Shown: positions 1 to 9,566 of the stretch, piece after piece
Numbering within the stretch: position 1 is the stretch's first letter
How the letters are laid out: each line of letters starts with the position of its first letter
NCBI GenBank assembly: GCA_004558535.1
Contig: SFCP01000001.1
Span: 3,816 to 67,815, forward strand
DNA from: Bacteroidales bacterium
Lineage (GTDB): Bacteria; Bacteroidota; Bacteroidia; Bacteroidales; Bacteroidaceae
DNA: 64,000 nucleotides
Direction: 5' to 3'
Translations under genes and position numbers: made by a program
The notes under the pieces: model-generated
Database searches by the model: none
Told to the model about the DNA's origin: nothing
Seen by the model: only the letters and a program-made list of their open reading frames with translations

Positions 1-70
1 CTTTGCTGGGACAAATATACTATAATTTTCAGCGAAAAGCAAATCCGGCTCTTCCCGTTTTAACATTTCT
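1..70 (-). repeat. Cassette repeat copy 1 (partial, runs off the window)
   Basis: This is the promoter-side end of the dispersed cassette described at 45853-46152, cut by the window edge. It carries CAAATATA (minus-strand TATATTTG) at 13-20 and the conserved edge GTTTTAACATTTC ending near 69. The hairpin and the 21-bp array would lie left of base 1. The predicted promoter reads leftwards, away from the receptor gene that follows. Confidence 0.8.
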
Positions 71-129
71 GTAAAGCCGCGGCGTCGGGGGAATTGCTGC
101 TGCCCCTCTGCCTCCTTCTTTCGTCAAAA

Positions 130-177
130 TGTAACGTTTCCTTCGCCACCTTGTAACGCTGTCGGGCGACCTTTGCA
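130..177 (+). promoter_or_regulatory. Candidate promoter/operator region of the TonB receptor
   Basis: The heptamer TGTAACG occurs twice, at 130-136 and 152-158, 22 bp apart, followed by CCTTTGCA at 170-177, which resembles the 3' half of a Bacteroidales -7 element (TAnnTTTG). Repeated TGTAAC-type motifs could be activator sites or ECF sigma -35 elements. That reading is inference, and no perfect TAnnTTTG is present. Confidence 0.3.
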
Positions 178-2869
178 CCGTGAAAATGAACTACCCGGCG
201 CTACCGTGCGGGTGGTCCAGACGAAGCAAGCAGTGACCACTGACGAGAAAGGAACCTTCGTATTGCGCGGACTGGGACAGCGCAACTACACCGTCGAGGT
301 GTACTACATCTCTTATGAAAAGTCCTCGCTGACGGTGAGCGGCTCCAAGCTGCCCGACACCACCTTGGTCGTGCGGATGCAACCCGCCGAGAATGCCCTC
401 GGCACCGCCACCGTGACGGGCCACGCCGTACGCAATACGGACATGGCGCTGACTTCGGTGCAGCGCAACAGCCTGGTGGTGCAGAGCGGTGTGTCGGCAC
501 AGCTCATCCGCCGCACGCAGGACAAGGACGCCTCCGAGGTAATCCGCCGCGTGCCCGGTATCTCCGTCATCGACCAGAAGTTTGTGATGGTGCGCGGCCT
601 GTCGCAGCGCTACAACAACGTGTGGATCAACGGTTCGGCCGTGCCCTCGAGCGAGGCCGACACGCGGGCTTTCTCCTTCGACATCATCCCTTCGTCCCAA
701 ATGGACAACCTGCAGATTATCAAGTCACCTGCGCCGCAATATCCCGCCGACTTCAGCGGCGGATTTATACTTATTGACACCAAGGAAGTGCCCAATGTCA
801 ACTCTGCCAACATTTCGCTGGGCGGTTCGGTGAATGACGAGACGCACTTCTCCTCCTTCCTGTCGGGAAAGGCCGGTGGCACGGACTTCCTGGGCTTCGA
901 CAACGGCCTGCGCAACCTCCGTGGTGGCATGTCGGCACCGATGCAGACCCTGCCGGGCAGCGGGGTGGACCTGCTGGCCAATGGGCTGAACAACGATTGG
1001 CGCGTGCGCAACCACCACCCTTGGGCCGACCTCAATCTGTCCGCTGACATCAACCGCTCGCGCGAATTGGGCAACGGCGGACTGATCTCGCTGCTCGCAG
1101 CGCTCAATTACAGCAATACCTACCGCACCTACGCACCCATGCTCAACGCCCTGTATGGCGCTTACGACCAAGAGCATGACCGCAGCGTCTACCTGCGCAA
1201 CACCACCGACCAACAGTACAATCACGATGCACGCCTGGGCGCCTTGCTCAACCTGACCTTTGTGCCGGCCGGCGGACACGGACGCTACGAATGGAAGAAT
1301 ATCTTCAACCAGCTGGGCAAGCAGCGCTACACCGAGCGCGAAGGATTTAACGCACAGAGCAACCAAATCCGCGGCGCAGAGTATTACTACAGCTCCCGCA
1401 CCACCTACAACACGCAGTTCACGGGCAAGTATATCACAGACCGGCTGCGCTGGGACTGGAATGCCGGCTACGCCTATGCCAACCGCCTTCTGCCCGACCG
1501 AATGCGCTATACGCTCGACAATGCCTTGGACCCCGAACGCATAGGTCTGACCACGGGCAACGACATCAGCCGCGAGTTCACCCGATTGGACGAACACATC
1601 CTCTCGGCCTCGGCCAACGTGCGACTGCCGCTGACACGCCGTCCCGCAGCACCCGAATTGCTCGCCGGAGGCTATGCCGAGTATCGCACACGCAGCTACC
1701 GCACGCGCAGTTTTATCTATTCGTGGAACGCAGCCAATAACAGCTTGCCCGCAGGCTTCCGCTATCTGGACGTACCCACCGGACTGCTGGTCGACGAGAA
1801 CTACGGCGAGGACGGCCTCTACCTGATCGACGACACCAAGATGCGCAACGATTACGATGGCCACCACCTGATCACCGCTGCCTACGCCGCTGCCAACTAC
1901 CAGGCCGGTCCCGTGCAGCTCTATGCCGGACTTCGATTCGAGTACAGCCGCATGGAGCTGGTCAGCAACACACGCGATTACGAGCGCAGCCCGAAGTCTA
2001 CGTTCTACACGGGCGCCGATGTGTTCCCCTCGCTCAACGCCGTGTGGAAAATCCGGCCTACTCACCAGCTCCGCCTGTGCTACGGCCGCTCTATCAATCG
2101 TCCGGAATTCCGCGAAGTCAGCTCGTCCGTCTACTACGACTTTGACCTGGCCGCTTCGGTCCAGGGTAACACAGAACTTACTTCCTGTCACGTGGACAAC
2201 GTGGACGTGCGCTACGAATGGTACCCCGGTGAAAGCGGTGACCAGATCTCGCTCGCCGCTTTCTACAAACACTTTGACGCGCCCATCGAGTGGACCTACA
2301 CAGTGTCGGGTGGTACGGACCTGATCTACTCCTACCGCAATGCCCAAAGCGCCCACAGCTATGGCATCGAGCTGGACGTGCGGAAGAGTCTGGACTTCAT
2401 GGGCCTGAAGGACTTCTCGCTCGTGTTCAACGGCTCGCTCATCAAGAGCCAAGTGACCTTCCCCGCAGGTTCGCGCGAGAAAGACCGCCCCATGCAGGGA
2501 CAGTCGCCCTACCTCGTGAACGTAGGCCTGTTCTACAACCACAACGATTGGAGCGCCTCCGTCCTGTACAACCGCATCGGCAAGCGACTGATCGGCGTGG
2601 GCCGCAGCCTCGGCGCCACGGGCGACCAGACTGTCACCATCCCCGACTCGTATGAAATGCCGCGCAATGCGCTCGATTTCTCCTTGGCACGGCAATTCGG
2701 CCGGTGGAACCTGCGACTTGGCGCCAAGGACATCCTGGCCGAGAAGGTGCTCTTCAAGCAGTTCAACCAGGTGACCATGGCCGACGGCAGCAGCAAGGAA
2801 GTCGAGGAACTGACGCGAAGCTATCGCCCGGGACGTAGTTTCAGCCTGACACTGAGCTACAAATTCTAA
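173..2869 (+). CDS. TonB-dependent outer-membrane receptor, apparently missing its 5' end
   Basis: This encodes an outer-membrane active transporter powered by TonB. The readable protein (898 aa from a TTG) starts inside a CarboxypepD_reg-like beta-sandwich domain (LPGATVRV at residues 8-15, DEKGTFVLRGL at 25-35). A plug domain follows (DASEVIRRVPGISV, then VMVRGLSQRYNNVWING), then a long beta-barrel ending LTLSYKF with a terminal aromatic residue, as expected for Omp assembly. No signal peptide exists in this frame. The frame stays open upstream to the window edge but has no ATG and no hydrophobic segment. The nearest ATG (186) is out of frame and stops after 16 codons. About 30-60 N-terminal residues are therefore missing, through deletion, frameshift or sequence error. 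The lipoprotein gene 45 bp downstream is the likely partner. Substrate unknown. Confidence 0.85.
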   Translation: MHRENELPGATVRVVQTKQAVTTDEKGTFVLRGLGQRNYTVEVYYISYEKSSLTVSGSKLPDTTLVVRMQPAENALGTATVTGHAVRNTDMALTSVQRNSLVVQSGVSAQLIRRTQDKDASEVIRRVPGISVIDQKFVMVRGLSQRYNNVWINGSAVPSSEADTRAFSFDIIPSSQMDNLQIIKSPAPQYPADFSGGFILIDTKEVPNVNSANISLGGSVNDETHFSSFLSGKAGGTDFLGFDNGLRNLRGGMSAPMQTLPGSGVDLLANGLNNDWRVRNHHPWADLNLSADINRSRELGNGGLISLLAALNYSNTYRTYAPMLNALYGAYDQEHDRSVYLRNTTDQQYNHDARLGALLNLTFVPAGGHGRYEWKNIFNQLGKQRYTEREGFNAQSNQIRGAEYYYSSRTTYNTQFTGKYITDRLRWDWNAGYAYANRLLPDRMRYTLDNALDPERIGLTTGNDISREFTRLDEHILSASANVRLPLTRRPAAPELLAGGYAEYRTRSYRTRSFIYSWNAANNSLPAGFRYLDVPTGLLVDENYGEDGLYLIDDTKMRNDYDGHHLITAAYAAANYQAGPVQLYAGLRFEYSRMELVSNTRDYERSPKSTFYTGADVFPSLNAVWKIRPTHQLRLCYGRSINRPEFREVSSSVYYDFDLAASVQGNTELTSCHVDNVDVRYEWYPGESGDQISLAAFYKHFDAPIEWTYTVSGGTDLIYSYRNAQSAHSYGIELDVRKSLDFMGLKDFSLVFNGSLIKSQVTFPAGSREKDRPMQGQSPYLVNVGLFYNHNDWSASVLYNRIGKRLIGVGRSLGATGDQTVTIPDSYEMPRNALDFSLARQFGRWNLRLGAKDILAEKVLFKQFNQVTMADGSSKEVEELTRSYRPGRSFSLTLSYKF

Positions 2870-2914
2870 ACAGAAACGACATAACACAACTTACATCCTA
2901 ATTCGTTCAAATTT

Positions 2915-4438
2915 ATGAGAAAGATGTTTTTTCAAGCCTGCGTGCCGGCCCTGCTGGCAGTGGCTTTGCCGCTCACCTTTGCGGCATGTAGTGACGACGA
3001 CACCCCCGCACAGACCGACGAGCGCCATTGGAGCACCGACGGCGGACTGAAGGCAGCCGACAACCTGCTCTTCGAGGGCAACGTCATCGGCAACGGCGAC
3101 CAGGAATTCGTCTTTACGGGCAAGCAGACCCTGCCCCGTGGCACGTACTACCTGAAAGGCTGGGTCTACGTGGCCGACGGTGCTGAACTGACCCTTGAAC
3201 CGGGTGTCGTTATCCGTGGCGACAAGCAGACAAAGTCGGCGCTCATCGTAGAGCGCGGTGGTAAGCTGATCGCACAGGGTACAGCCGACGCACCTATCGT
3301 CTTCACCTCGGGCGAACCCGCCGGACAGCGCAAACCGGGCGACTGGGGCGGACTGATCATCTGCGGTAAGGCTCCCCACAATGCTGGCGAAGCACAAATC
3401 GAAGGCGGCCCGCGCAGCAAGCACGGCGGTTCGGACGCTGCCGACAACTCCGGCGTGCTGAGCTATGTGCGTGTGGAATTTGCCGGCTACCCCTTCGAAA
3501 CCGACAAGGAGATTAACGGTATCACCTTCGGCTCGGTGGGCAGCGCTACCCAGATAGACCACGTACAGGTGTCCTACTCCAACGATGACAGCTTCGAGTG
3601 GTTCGGCGGTTCGGTCAATGCAAAATACCTCATCGCCTACAAAGGCTGGGACGATGACTTCGACACCGACAACGGCTACTGCGGAAACGTACAGTACGGC
3701 CTCGTAGTGCGCGACAGCCGCATTGCCGACAAGAGCCAAAGCAATGGATTTGAAAGCGACAATGATGCAAGTGGTAGTACGGCCGCTCCCTACACCACCG
3801 CTACCTTTAGCAACATCACCTTCGTCGGCCCCGGCATGACCGAAGGCTTCCTGAACAACAGCGACTACATCAACGGTGGCACCTTCTTCCCCAACAACGG
3901 CTCCGGACTGGGCAAATTCCAGGCCGCCATGCACATCCGTCGCGGCTCGCGTCTGAACTGTGTCAACTCCGTAGCCATGGGCTGGCCCATCGGCCTCATC
4001 CTCGATGGCGAAAAGGGCAACACGCAGTCGCAGGCCAAGGCCGGTTCGCTCCGCTTGCAGAACCTGTGGTTCGCCGACATGGATATTACCGGCAGTGACG
4101 CCAATAAACTTTACGAAGACGTACTTGTGACCGGCTACGATGCCAACAATGCGCCCATCAAGGACGCTACGCAGCCCTCCTTCTCGTCTACTTTCTTCCT
4201 GAGCCAGCCCGGCAACCGCACCATCGCCTCTGCTGAATTGTTCCTCACGGGCAAGGGCACGCGCAACGGCTTGGACTTCAACTACCTGCCCTCCGCCGGC
4301 AGCCCGCTGCTCAACGCTTCTTCCTTCACGGGAATGCCGAGCTGGTTTGAGACAGTTGCTTACATCGGCGCCTTTGCTCCGGGCGCAGACTGGCTGGGTG
4401 GATGGACCAACTTCGACCCCAACAACACAGCTTACTAA
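2915..4438 (+). CDS. Surface lipoprotein, probable beta-helix fold, partner of the TonB receptor
   Basis: The 507-aa protein has a lipoprotein signal (MRKMFFQACVPALLAVALPL) with a lipobox ending FAAC and an acidic SDDD tail after the cysteine, a pattern that often sends Bacteroidota lipoproteins to the cell surface. The mature part has repetitive short strands and Gly/Asn turns (GTYYLKGWVYVADGAELTLE, VIRGDKQTKSALIVERGGKL), as in right-handed beta-helix proteins. An Asp-rich stretch (KGWDDDFDTDNGYCG) could bind a cation. It lies 45 bp after the TonB receptor gene and before a terminator, so the two are probably co-transcribed. A role in capturing the receptor's ligand is inferred from position only; no enzymatic motif is recognised. 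Confidence 0.7.
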   Translation: MRKMFFQACVPALLAVALPLTFAACSDDDTPAQTDERHWSTDGGLKAADNLLFEGNVIGNGDQEFVFTGKQTLPRGTYYLKGWVYVADGAELTLEPGVVIRGDKQTKSALIVERGGKLIAQGTADAPIVFTSGEPAGQRKPGDWGGLIICGKAPHNAGEAQIEGGPRSKHGGSDAADNSGVLSYVRVEFAGYPFETDKEINGITFGSVGSATQIDHVQVSYSNDDSFEWFGGSVNAKYLIAYKGWDDDFDTDNGYCGNVQYGLVVRDSRIADKSQSNGFESDNDASGSTAAPYTTATFSNITFVGPGMTEGFLNNSDYINGGTFFPNNGSGLGKFQAAMHIRRGSRLNCVNSVAMGWPIGLILDGEKGNTQSQAKAGSLRLQNLWFADMDITGSDANKLYEDVLVTGYDANNAPIKDATQPSFSSTFFLSQPGNRTIASAELFLTGKGTRNGLDFNYLPSAGSPLLNASSFTGMPSWFETVAYIGAFAPGADWLGGWTNFDPNNTAY

Positions 4439-4459
4439 ACTATTTCCTCCTATAAAGCC

Positions 4460-4497
4460 GCCGGCCGGGACACAATCCCCGACCGGCGCTTTTTTTG
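4460..4497 (+). terminator. Intrinsic terminator of the receptor-lipoprotein unit
   Basis: GCCGGCCGGG at 4460-4469 pairs with CCCGACCGGC at 4478-4487 (one mismatch), followed by a seven-base T-run at 4490-4496. Confidence 0.8.
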
Positions 4498-4627
4498 TGC
4501 CCGGAGGAAAGCGGCCGGCCGCCACTTCGTCAGTCCGGTTCGCCGCTTTGCCGGCATCCCCTCCTGCGGGCTGATTAATTGAGCGTTAGGCGCAAGAAAA
4601 AACCGATAAAAAGCCTTAACTAAGTGC

Positions 4628-4654
4628 TTGTTCGGAATATTATTCCTACTTTTG
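4628..4654 (+). promoter_or_regulatory. Promoter of the DUF2723 gene
   Basis: A perfect -7 element TACTTTTG lies at 4647-4654, with a -33-like CTTG ending at 4630. The spacing (16 bp) is shorter than the 19-20 bp at the other promoters here. A leader of roughly 130 nt follows, with GC-rich inverted segments between 4665 and 4745. Apart from the terminator at 4460-4497 and this promoter, the 4439-4791 gap shows nothing else. Confidence 0.6.
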
Positions 4655-4791
4655 CAGGTTGTTACGCAGGCCAAGCCCGTCACCGGCAGGCGCTTGCGGA
4701 AAAAGGGTAGGGCAGGGCGTCGGCCCGGCAGACTGCCCCGACAGTGCCGAATACACAGAAAAATAAAATAGTAAGTTTCACAGTATTCACA

Positions 4792-7700
4792 ATGAAACAG
4801 TATCGCTTAGTAAACAACTTGGTGGGCTGGCTTACATTCCTTGTAGCCGCCACTACCTACTGCCTGACAGTAGAGCCCACGGCAAGTTTTTGGGATTGTC
4901 CCGAGTTTATCACCACTGCTTACAAGCTGGAAGTGGGCCACCCGCCCGGAGCACCGTTTTTCATGCTGACGGGCAACTTTTTCACCCTTTTCACCGACGA
5001 TCCCTCCAAGGTAGCGTTCTGTGTGAACATCATGTCGGCCCTCTTGTCGGCCCTGTGTATTCTCTTCCTGTTCTGGACTATCACACACCTGACGCGTAAA
5101 CTGATCTGCAAGGACGGCATCGTCAGCGAACTGTGGCAGACGATTACCATCATGGGCGCCGGTCTGACGGGAGCCTTGGCTTATACGTGGAGCGACACGT
5201 TTTGGTTTTCCGCAGTCGAGGGTGAGGTCTACGCCTACAGCTCTATGTTTACCGCGCTGGTATTCTGGCTGATTTTGAAATGGGAAGACCACGCCGATGA
5301 ACCGCGCTCGGACCGCTGGCTCGTACTTATTTTCTACTTGACCGGACTTTCGATTGGCGTTCACCTGCTCAACCTGCTCTGTCTGCCCGCCATCGCGCTG
5401 GTATATTACTTCCGGAAAAATTCGCAAGCCCGTCTGAAGGGCTCGCTCGGCGCATTGGCTGTGTCGGCCCTGCTGGTAGTGGCTGTGCTCTACGGCGTAG
5501 TGCCCGGCATCGTCAAGGTAGGTGGCTGCTTCGAGCAGTTCTTTGTCAATACCCTCGGCATGAGCTTCAACACCGGCTTGGTAGTCTACATCCTGGTGCT
5601 CATCGGCGTCGTGCTCTCGGCAATATATTATACGGGCGGCAAGGACCGCAGAAAGATTGTGCCGCTGTATCTGCTCAGCGTGGCTTTGCTGGGCATTCCT
5701 TTCCTGGGCGATGGAATCCAAGCCTTTGTTGTAGGCCTGTTGCTGCTGTGTGCCCTCACCGCAGTACTGCTTTGGAAGAAAAAGGACGGCGAGTACGTAC
5801 TGCGCAAGCGCTTCCTGAATACATCGCTGCTCTGCATGCTGATGCTTATGATAGGCTATTCTTCGTACGCCGTGATTGTGGTGCGTTCTACGCAGAACAC
5901 ACCGATGGACCAGAACTCGCCTGAGGACATCTTCACTTTGGGTAGTTATCTCAGTCGCGAACAATACGGACAGCGCCCCCTGCTTTATGGCGAGACATAC
6001 CTGTCTGCGCCCGCCTACTCAGGCTTCAAGGTTGATGGAGGCTACCTCTATCGCCAGTACATCCCTATTGAACGCACCCGCGTGCAGCGTCATGTGACGG
6101 AAGACCCCAACGCTCCCGATCAATATGATACCTACCAGGAAACCATCGGCTACGAGTATGCCGGTGCAGCCAAGATGATTTTCCCGCGAATGTACTCGCC
6201 GGCTCACACACAGGCTTACAACGCATGGCTCGGCATTGACCCCGAAAACGAGGACGACTACGATGGATTTTTCGCCGCTTTCCGTCACGCTGACTACGAC
6301 TTGGACATCACCGGCGACCGCTACGGCAACGACGTCTCGACGACAGAAACCGTCGAGGCCAACATGCCGACGCAGTGGACGAACCTGCGATTCTTCCTCT
6401 CCTACCAAGTGAACTTTATGTACTGGCGCTATTTCCTTTGGAACTTTGCCGGACGACAGAACGACATACAAGGTAACGGCGAACTGGAACATGGTAACTT
6501 CCTCACAGGCTTCTCGTTTATCGATAATGCCCTCTACGGCGACCAATCCAAGCTGCCCGACGAACTAAAGACGAACAAGGGACACAATGTGTTCTACTGT
6601 CTGCCACTCTTGCTCGGACTAATTGGCTTCTTCTGGCAAGCTTTCCGCGGCGAACGCGGCATCCAGCAGCTTTGGGTCGTGCTTTTCCTCTTCTTTATGA
6701 CGGGTTTGGCCATTGTGCTCTACTTGAACCAGACCCCGCAGCAGCCCCGTGAGCGCGACTATGCCTACGCTGGTTCCTTCTATGCCTTTGCCATTTGGAT
6801 TGGCATGGGCGTGGCGGCATTGGTAGACGGCGTGCGTCGTTTGCGCGAACGCTTTGCGCAAAAATGGCTGCCTTCCGCTGTCGCCGCTTCGGTCGTTTCG
6901 CTCATCTGTCTGCTGGTTCCGCTCCAGATGGTCAGCCAGACGTGGGACGATCACGACCGCAGTGACCGCTATGCCTGCCGCGATTTCGGCATGAACTACC
7001 TCAGTACGTTGCCTGACGAGGGTGCGCCCATCATCTTCACCAATGGTGACAACGATACGTTCCCCCTGTGGTACGCACAGGAGGTTGAGGGCTTCCGAAC
7101 CGACACCCGTGTCTGCAACCTAAGCTATCTGGGCACCGACTGGTACATTGACCAGATGCGCAGACCTGCTTACAATTCACCAGGTCTTCCTATCGCGTGG
7201 AATCGCTCGGAGTATGTCAACAATATGGGCCACGACTTTTTCCAGATCCTCGACAAAACTTACGAGCTGGACGAGATAGCCGCCACCCATCCCAACATAG
7301 ACCCCTACGAGTTGGAGTGGCTTATCGACAACTACGTGCGTAAGGAGGGCTACCTGCCTACTTCCACCTTCCACATCAAGGTGGATAAGGACGCAGTGCG
7401 CCGCAGCGGCATGCTGCTGCCCTTTGGTCCCGACAGTATTCCCGACTACATGGAAATCGACCTGGGCGGAAAGTCCTCGCTCAGCAAGAGCGAGATGATG
7501 ATCTACGAGATGCTGGCGCGCAGCCACTGGAGGCGTCCCATCTACATGAGCGTCACGCTCGGCCAGGACAATATGGCGGGATTGCAGGACTACCTCGTGC
7601 TGGAGGGACTGGCCTACAGAATTACCCCGTTCCGCGGTAGTGGCATCCAGGTCGACGTGGATAAAATGTACAAGAACATGATGACCCGCTTCCGCTACGG

Positions 7701-8526
7701 TAATGTGAAGGCAGACGGCATTTATTTGGACGAAACCGTGATGCGGATGTGTCAGACGCACCGTCGGATGTTCGTATGTCTGGCTTCCGAGTTGCTGCGC
7801 AACTTCGACGTGGACCGTGCGACCAAGGTGCTCGAAAAGTGCAAGGTTGAGTTGCCCGAAAAGAATATCCCCTACGAAGAGGATACCGAGTTGGTACGCC
7901 TGTGGCTGATGTGCGGCAAGGCAGACGAGGCTGAGCGAGTAGCTGCCTCCGTGGCGCGTCAGGCTACGCAGTATCTGGAATGGGCCAGCACGTTGGGCGA
8001 AGAAAAGATGCGGCAGAAGGGTGCCCGCTTCCTCGGCGACTGCATGCGCCAGCTCAACATCCTGGACGAGCTGCAGGTACTGCCGTTCCCGGAAAAGGGC
8101 GCTGCGCGCATCCAGGCCTACGTCAAGAAGGCCTACGCCTCCGAGGCGGCCAAATACTCCATGACAATGTTCCTCAGCCGGGCCAAGAGTTATGCCGACG
8201 AAGCCCTCGGTTACAGCCGGGCCTTTGAGAGCGGCACTGTGGGCGCAGATGACATGGAGACTGTGATTAACAAATTCTACCAGGCCTACCTCCAGTTGAG
8301 CGAAGTCGCTGACAAGTTGAAGCAATCCTCGCCCGAACTCGCCCGTCAGGCCGAACAGTTGCTCAAGAGCGTAGAGGATTGCTGGCTGGGCCGGCAAGTA
8401 AATCTCGCCTCGCAGCTTGAGGGACTGATGCCGGGCGACGAGGACGAAGCAATTGCCCCCGAAGACAGCGCAGCGGCCGGGGGTAGCGCAGGGACTGGCG
8501 GGGACGACTTCGCCGCCCAGTCATAA
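4792..8526 (+). CDS. DUF2723 (TMEM260-like) polytopic membrane protein, probable GT-C transferase
   Basis: The 1244-aa protein is translated from the ATG at 4792; an upstream in-frame extension lacks an obvious start, whereas this ATG directly precedes the first membrane segment (MKQYRLVNNLVGWLTFLVAA). The N-terminal part matches DUF2723, with SFWDCPEFI and the invariant-looking HPPGAPFF followed by many hydrophobic helices to about residue 370. A second helix group lies around residues 610-720 (LNQTPQQPRERDYAYAGSFY). The C-terminal part from about 1000 is soluble and TPR-like (repeated Ala/Leu/Glu helices). DUF2723 is the family of human TMEM260, a protein O-mannosyltransferase, and such proteins are standard in Bacteroidota. 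Assigning O-glycosylation of exported proteins here is inference. It is monocistronic, with its own promoter and terminator. Confidence 0.8.
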   Translation: MKQYRLVNNLVGWLTFLVAATTYCLTVEPTASFWDCPEFITTAYKLEVGHPPGAPFFMLTGNFFTLFTDDPSKVAFCVNIMSALLSALCILFLFWTITHLTRKLICKDGIVSELWQTITIMGAGLTGALAYTWSDTFWFSAVEGEVYAYSSMFTALVFWLILKWEDHADEPRSDRWLVLIFYLTGLSIGVHLLNLLCLPAIALVYYFRKNSQARLKGSLGALAVSALLVVAVLYGVVPGIVKVGGCFEQFFVNTLGMSFNTGLVVYILVLIGVVLSAIYYTGGKDRRKIVPLYLLSVALLGIPFLGDGIQAFVVGLLLLCALTAVLLWKKKDGEYVLRKRFLNTSLLCMLMLMIGYSSYAVIVVRSTQNTPMDQNSPEDIFTLGSYLSREQYGQRPLLYGETYLSAPAYSGFKVDGGYLYRQYIPIERTRVQRHVTEDPNAPDQYDTYQETIGYEYAGAAKMIFPRMYSPAHTQAYNAWLGIDPENEDDYDGFFAAFRHADYDLDITGDRYGNDVSTTETVEANMPTQWTNLRFFLSYQVNFMYWRYFLWNFAGRQNDIQGNGELEHGNFLTGFSFIDNALYGDQSKLPDELKTNKGHNVFYCLPLLLGLIGFFWQAFRGERGIQQLWVVLFLFFMTGLAIVLYLNQTPQQPRERDYAYAGSFYAFAIWIGMGVAALVDGVRRLRERFAQKWLPSAVAASVVSLICLLVPLQMVSQTWDDHDRSDRYACRDFGMNYLSTLPDEGAPIIFTNGDNDTFPLWYAQEVEGFRTDTRVCNLSYLGTDWYIDQMRRPAYNSPGLPIAWNRSEYVNNMGHDFFQILDKTYELDEIAATHPNIDPYELEWLIDNYVRKEGYLPTSTFHIKVDKDAVRRSGMLLPFGPDSIPDYMEIDLGGKSSLSKSEMMIYEMLARSHWRRPIYMSVTLGQDNMAGLQDYLVLEGLAYRITPFRGSGIQVDVDKMYKNMMTRFRYGNVKADGIYLDETVMRMCQTHRRMFVCLASELLRNFDVDRATKVLEKCKVELPEKNIPYEEDTELVRLWLMCGKADEAERVAASVARQATQYLEWASTLGEEKMRQKGARFLGDCMRQLNILDELQVLPFPEKGAARIQAYVKKAYASEAAKYSMTMFLSRAKSYADEALGYSRAFESGTVGADDMETVINKFYQAYLQLSEVADKLKQSSPELARQAEQLLKSVEDCWLGRQVNLASQLEGLMPGDEDEAIAPEDSAAAGGSAGTGGDDFAAQS

Positions 8527-8550
8527 TCACAAAGCCCCCGCAGGGGGCGG

Positions 8551-8597
8551 CCACGTGGCAACCGGATGCGTCCGATTGCCACGTGGTATTGTTTTTT
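8551..8597 (+). terminator. Strong intrinsic terminator after the DUF2723 gene
   Basis: CCACGTGGCAA at 8551-8561 pairs perfectly with TTGCCACGTGG at 8576-8586. An inner CGGA/TCCG extension adds to the stem, and a T-run follows at 8592-8597. A shorter stem, GCCCCC/GGGGGC, lies just upstream at about 8534-8548. Confidence 0.85.
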
Positions 8598-8707
8598 AAT
8601 CTGCCTTTCAGATTTTTCCTTCCGCCTGGCGCGCCGTCCTGTCGGCTTTGAAGCCAAGGCCCCCTCACTTTGCAAATCCAACTATCCCGGCATAGCGCGA
8701 AAAAACG

Positions 8708-9394
8708 ATGATTATAGAACAACCTGCCTGCTTCCTGCGCTGGCTGTACCCTCGGGCACTTTGGCGCATGAACCCGAAGGAACGGGCCGTCTACCTGACG
8801 TTCGATGACGGTCCCATCCCCGAAGTGACGCCCTGGGTGCTGGATGTGCTGGAACGCTATGGCGTGAAAGCCACCTTCTTCATGGTGGGCGACAACGTGC
8901 GCAAGCATCCCGCCGAGTTCGAGATGGTGCGAGCCGCCGGCCATCGGATTGGCAACCACACGTTCAACCACATCGGCGGCCTGCGCCACGGCATCACCGG
9001 CTACCTGAAGAACGTGGAGGAAGCCAACCTGCTGTTGCAGACCGACCTCTTCCGGCCGCCCCACGGCTGGATGAAGTGGCCGCAGTACAACACCGTGGCC
9101 CGCAAGTACCGCATCGTGATGTGGGACCTCGTCACCCGCGATTACTCCACCCGGCTCAATGGGCGCGATGTCCTGAACAATGTGAAAAGGCTGGCCCGTC
9201 CGGGCAGCATCATCACCTTCCACGATTCGCTGAAGAGCCAGGACAAGCTCCTCTACGCCCTGCCGCGCGCCATAGCGTGGTTGCAGGAGCAGGGATATGC
9301 CTTCAAAGTCTTCCCGCCGGCCGATTTGAAATCCTCCGCTGCCGATCCGAAAAATACGCCTGCGACATCGGAAAAACCCACCTGCCGGCTTTGA
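8708..9394 (+). CDS. Polysaccharide deacetylase (NodB / carbohydrate esterase 4 family)
   Basis: The 228-aa protein covers one NodB homology domain. Motif 1 is TFDDGP (31-36, catalytic and metal Asp). Motif 2 is H-x3-H within GNHTFNHIGG (metal His84 and His88). Motif 3 is FRPPHG (115-120), and the late motif ITFHDS supplies His172. Members are metal-dependent hydrolases that remove N- or O-acetyl groups from peptidoglycan or other polysaccharides. There is no clear signal peptide, though the N-terminus (CFLRWLYPRALW) is hydrophobic and could be membrane-associated. The start is ATG 8708 after an A-rich stretch. It stands alone between the DUF2723 terminator and the greA promoter. The actual substrate cannot be read from the sequence. 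Confidence 0.88.
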   Translation: MIIEQPACFLRWLYPRALWRMNPKERAVYLTFDDGPIPEVTPWVLDVLERYGVKATFFMVGDNVRKHPAEFEMVRAAGHRIGNHTFNHIGGLRHGITGYLKNVEEANLLLQTDLFRPPHGWMKWPQYNTVARKYRIVMWDLVTRDYSTRLNGRDVLNNVKRLARPGSIITFHDSLKSQDKLLYALPRAIAWLQEQGYAFKVFPPADLKSSAADPKNTPATSEKPTCRL

Positions 9395-9418
9395 AAACGC
9401 GGATTTCGGCGAAAAAAT

Positions 9419-9449
9419 TTTGTCCGCACGAAAATAAGGCCTATCTTTG
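9419..9449 (+). promoter_or_regulatory. Promoter of greA
   Basis: TTTG at 9419-9422, a 19-bp spacer and TATCTTTG at 9442-9449 match the Bacteroidales housekeeping consensus. Transcription would start near 9456, giving a leader of about 110 nt. Confidence 0.8.
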
Positions 9450-9566
9450 CCAAAGAAAAGAAAATAAGGTCAAAGCAGAAAGGATTCCGGCTTGCAAAGA
9501 CGGAGTTCTTTCGATTTTTTTACCTTTAGGAAAAACATACTAATACATAAATACCAACAAATTATT

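Noticed and set aside
725..2887. Long open frame on the minus strand under the TonB receptor
   Set aside because: No homology features; it mirrors a strongly coding plus-strand gene, and GC-rich codon bias keeps antisense frames open. The same holds for antisense frames at 2891-4525, 10634-13036, 17301-19106, 19113-22091, 24341-26437 and 59453-62113.
4744..4791. Extended start of the DUF2723 protein
   Set aside because: The extension starts from a non-ATG codon and lies in the leader; the ATG at 4792 immediately precedes the first membrane helix.
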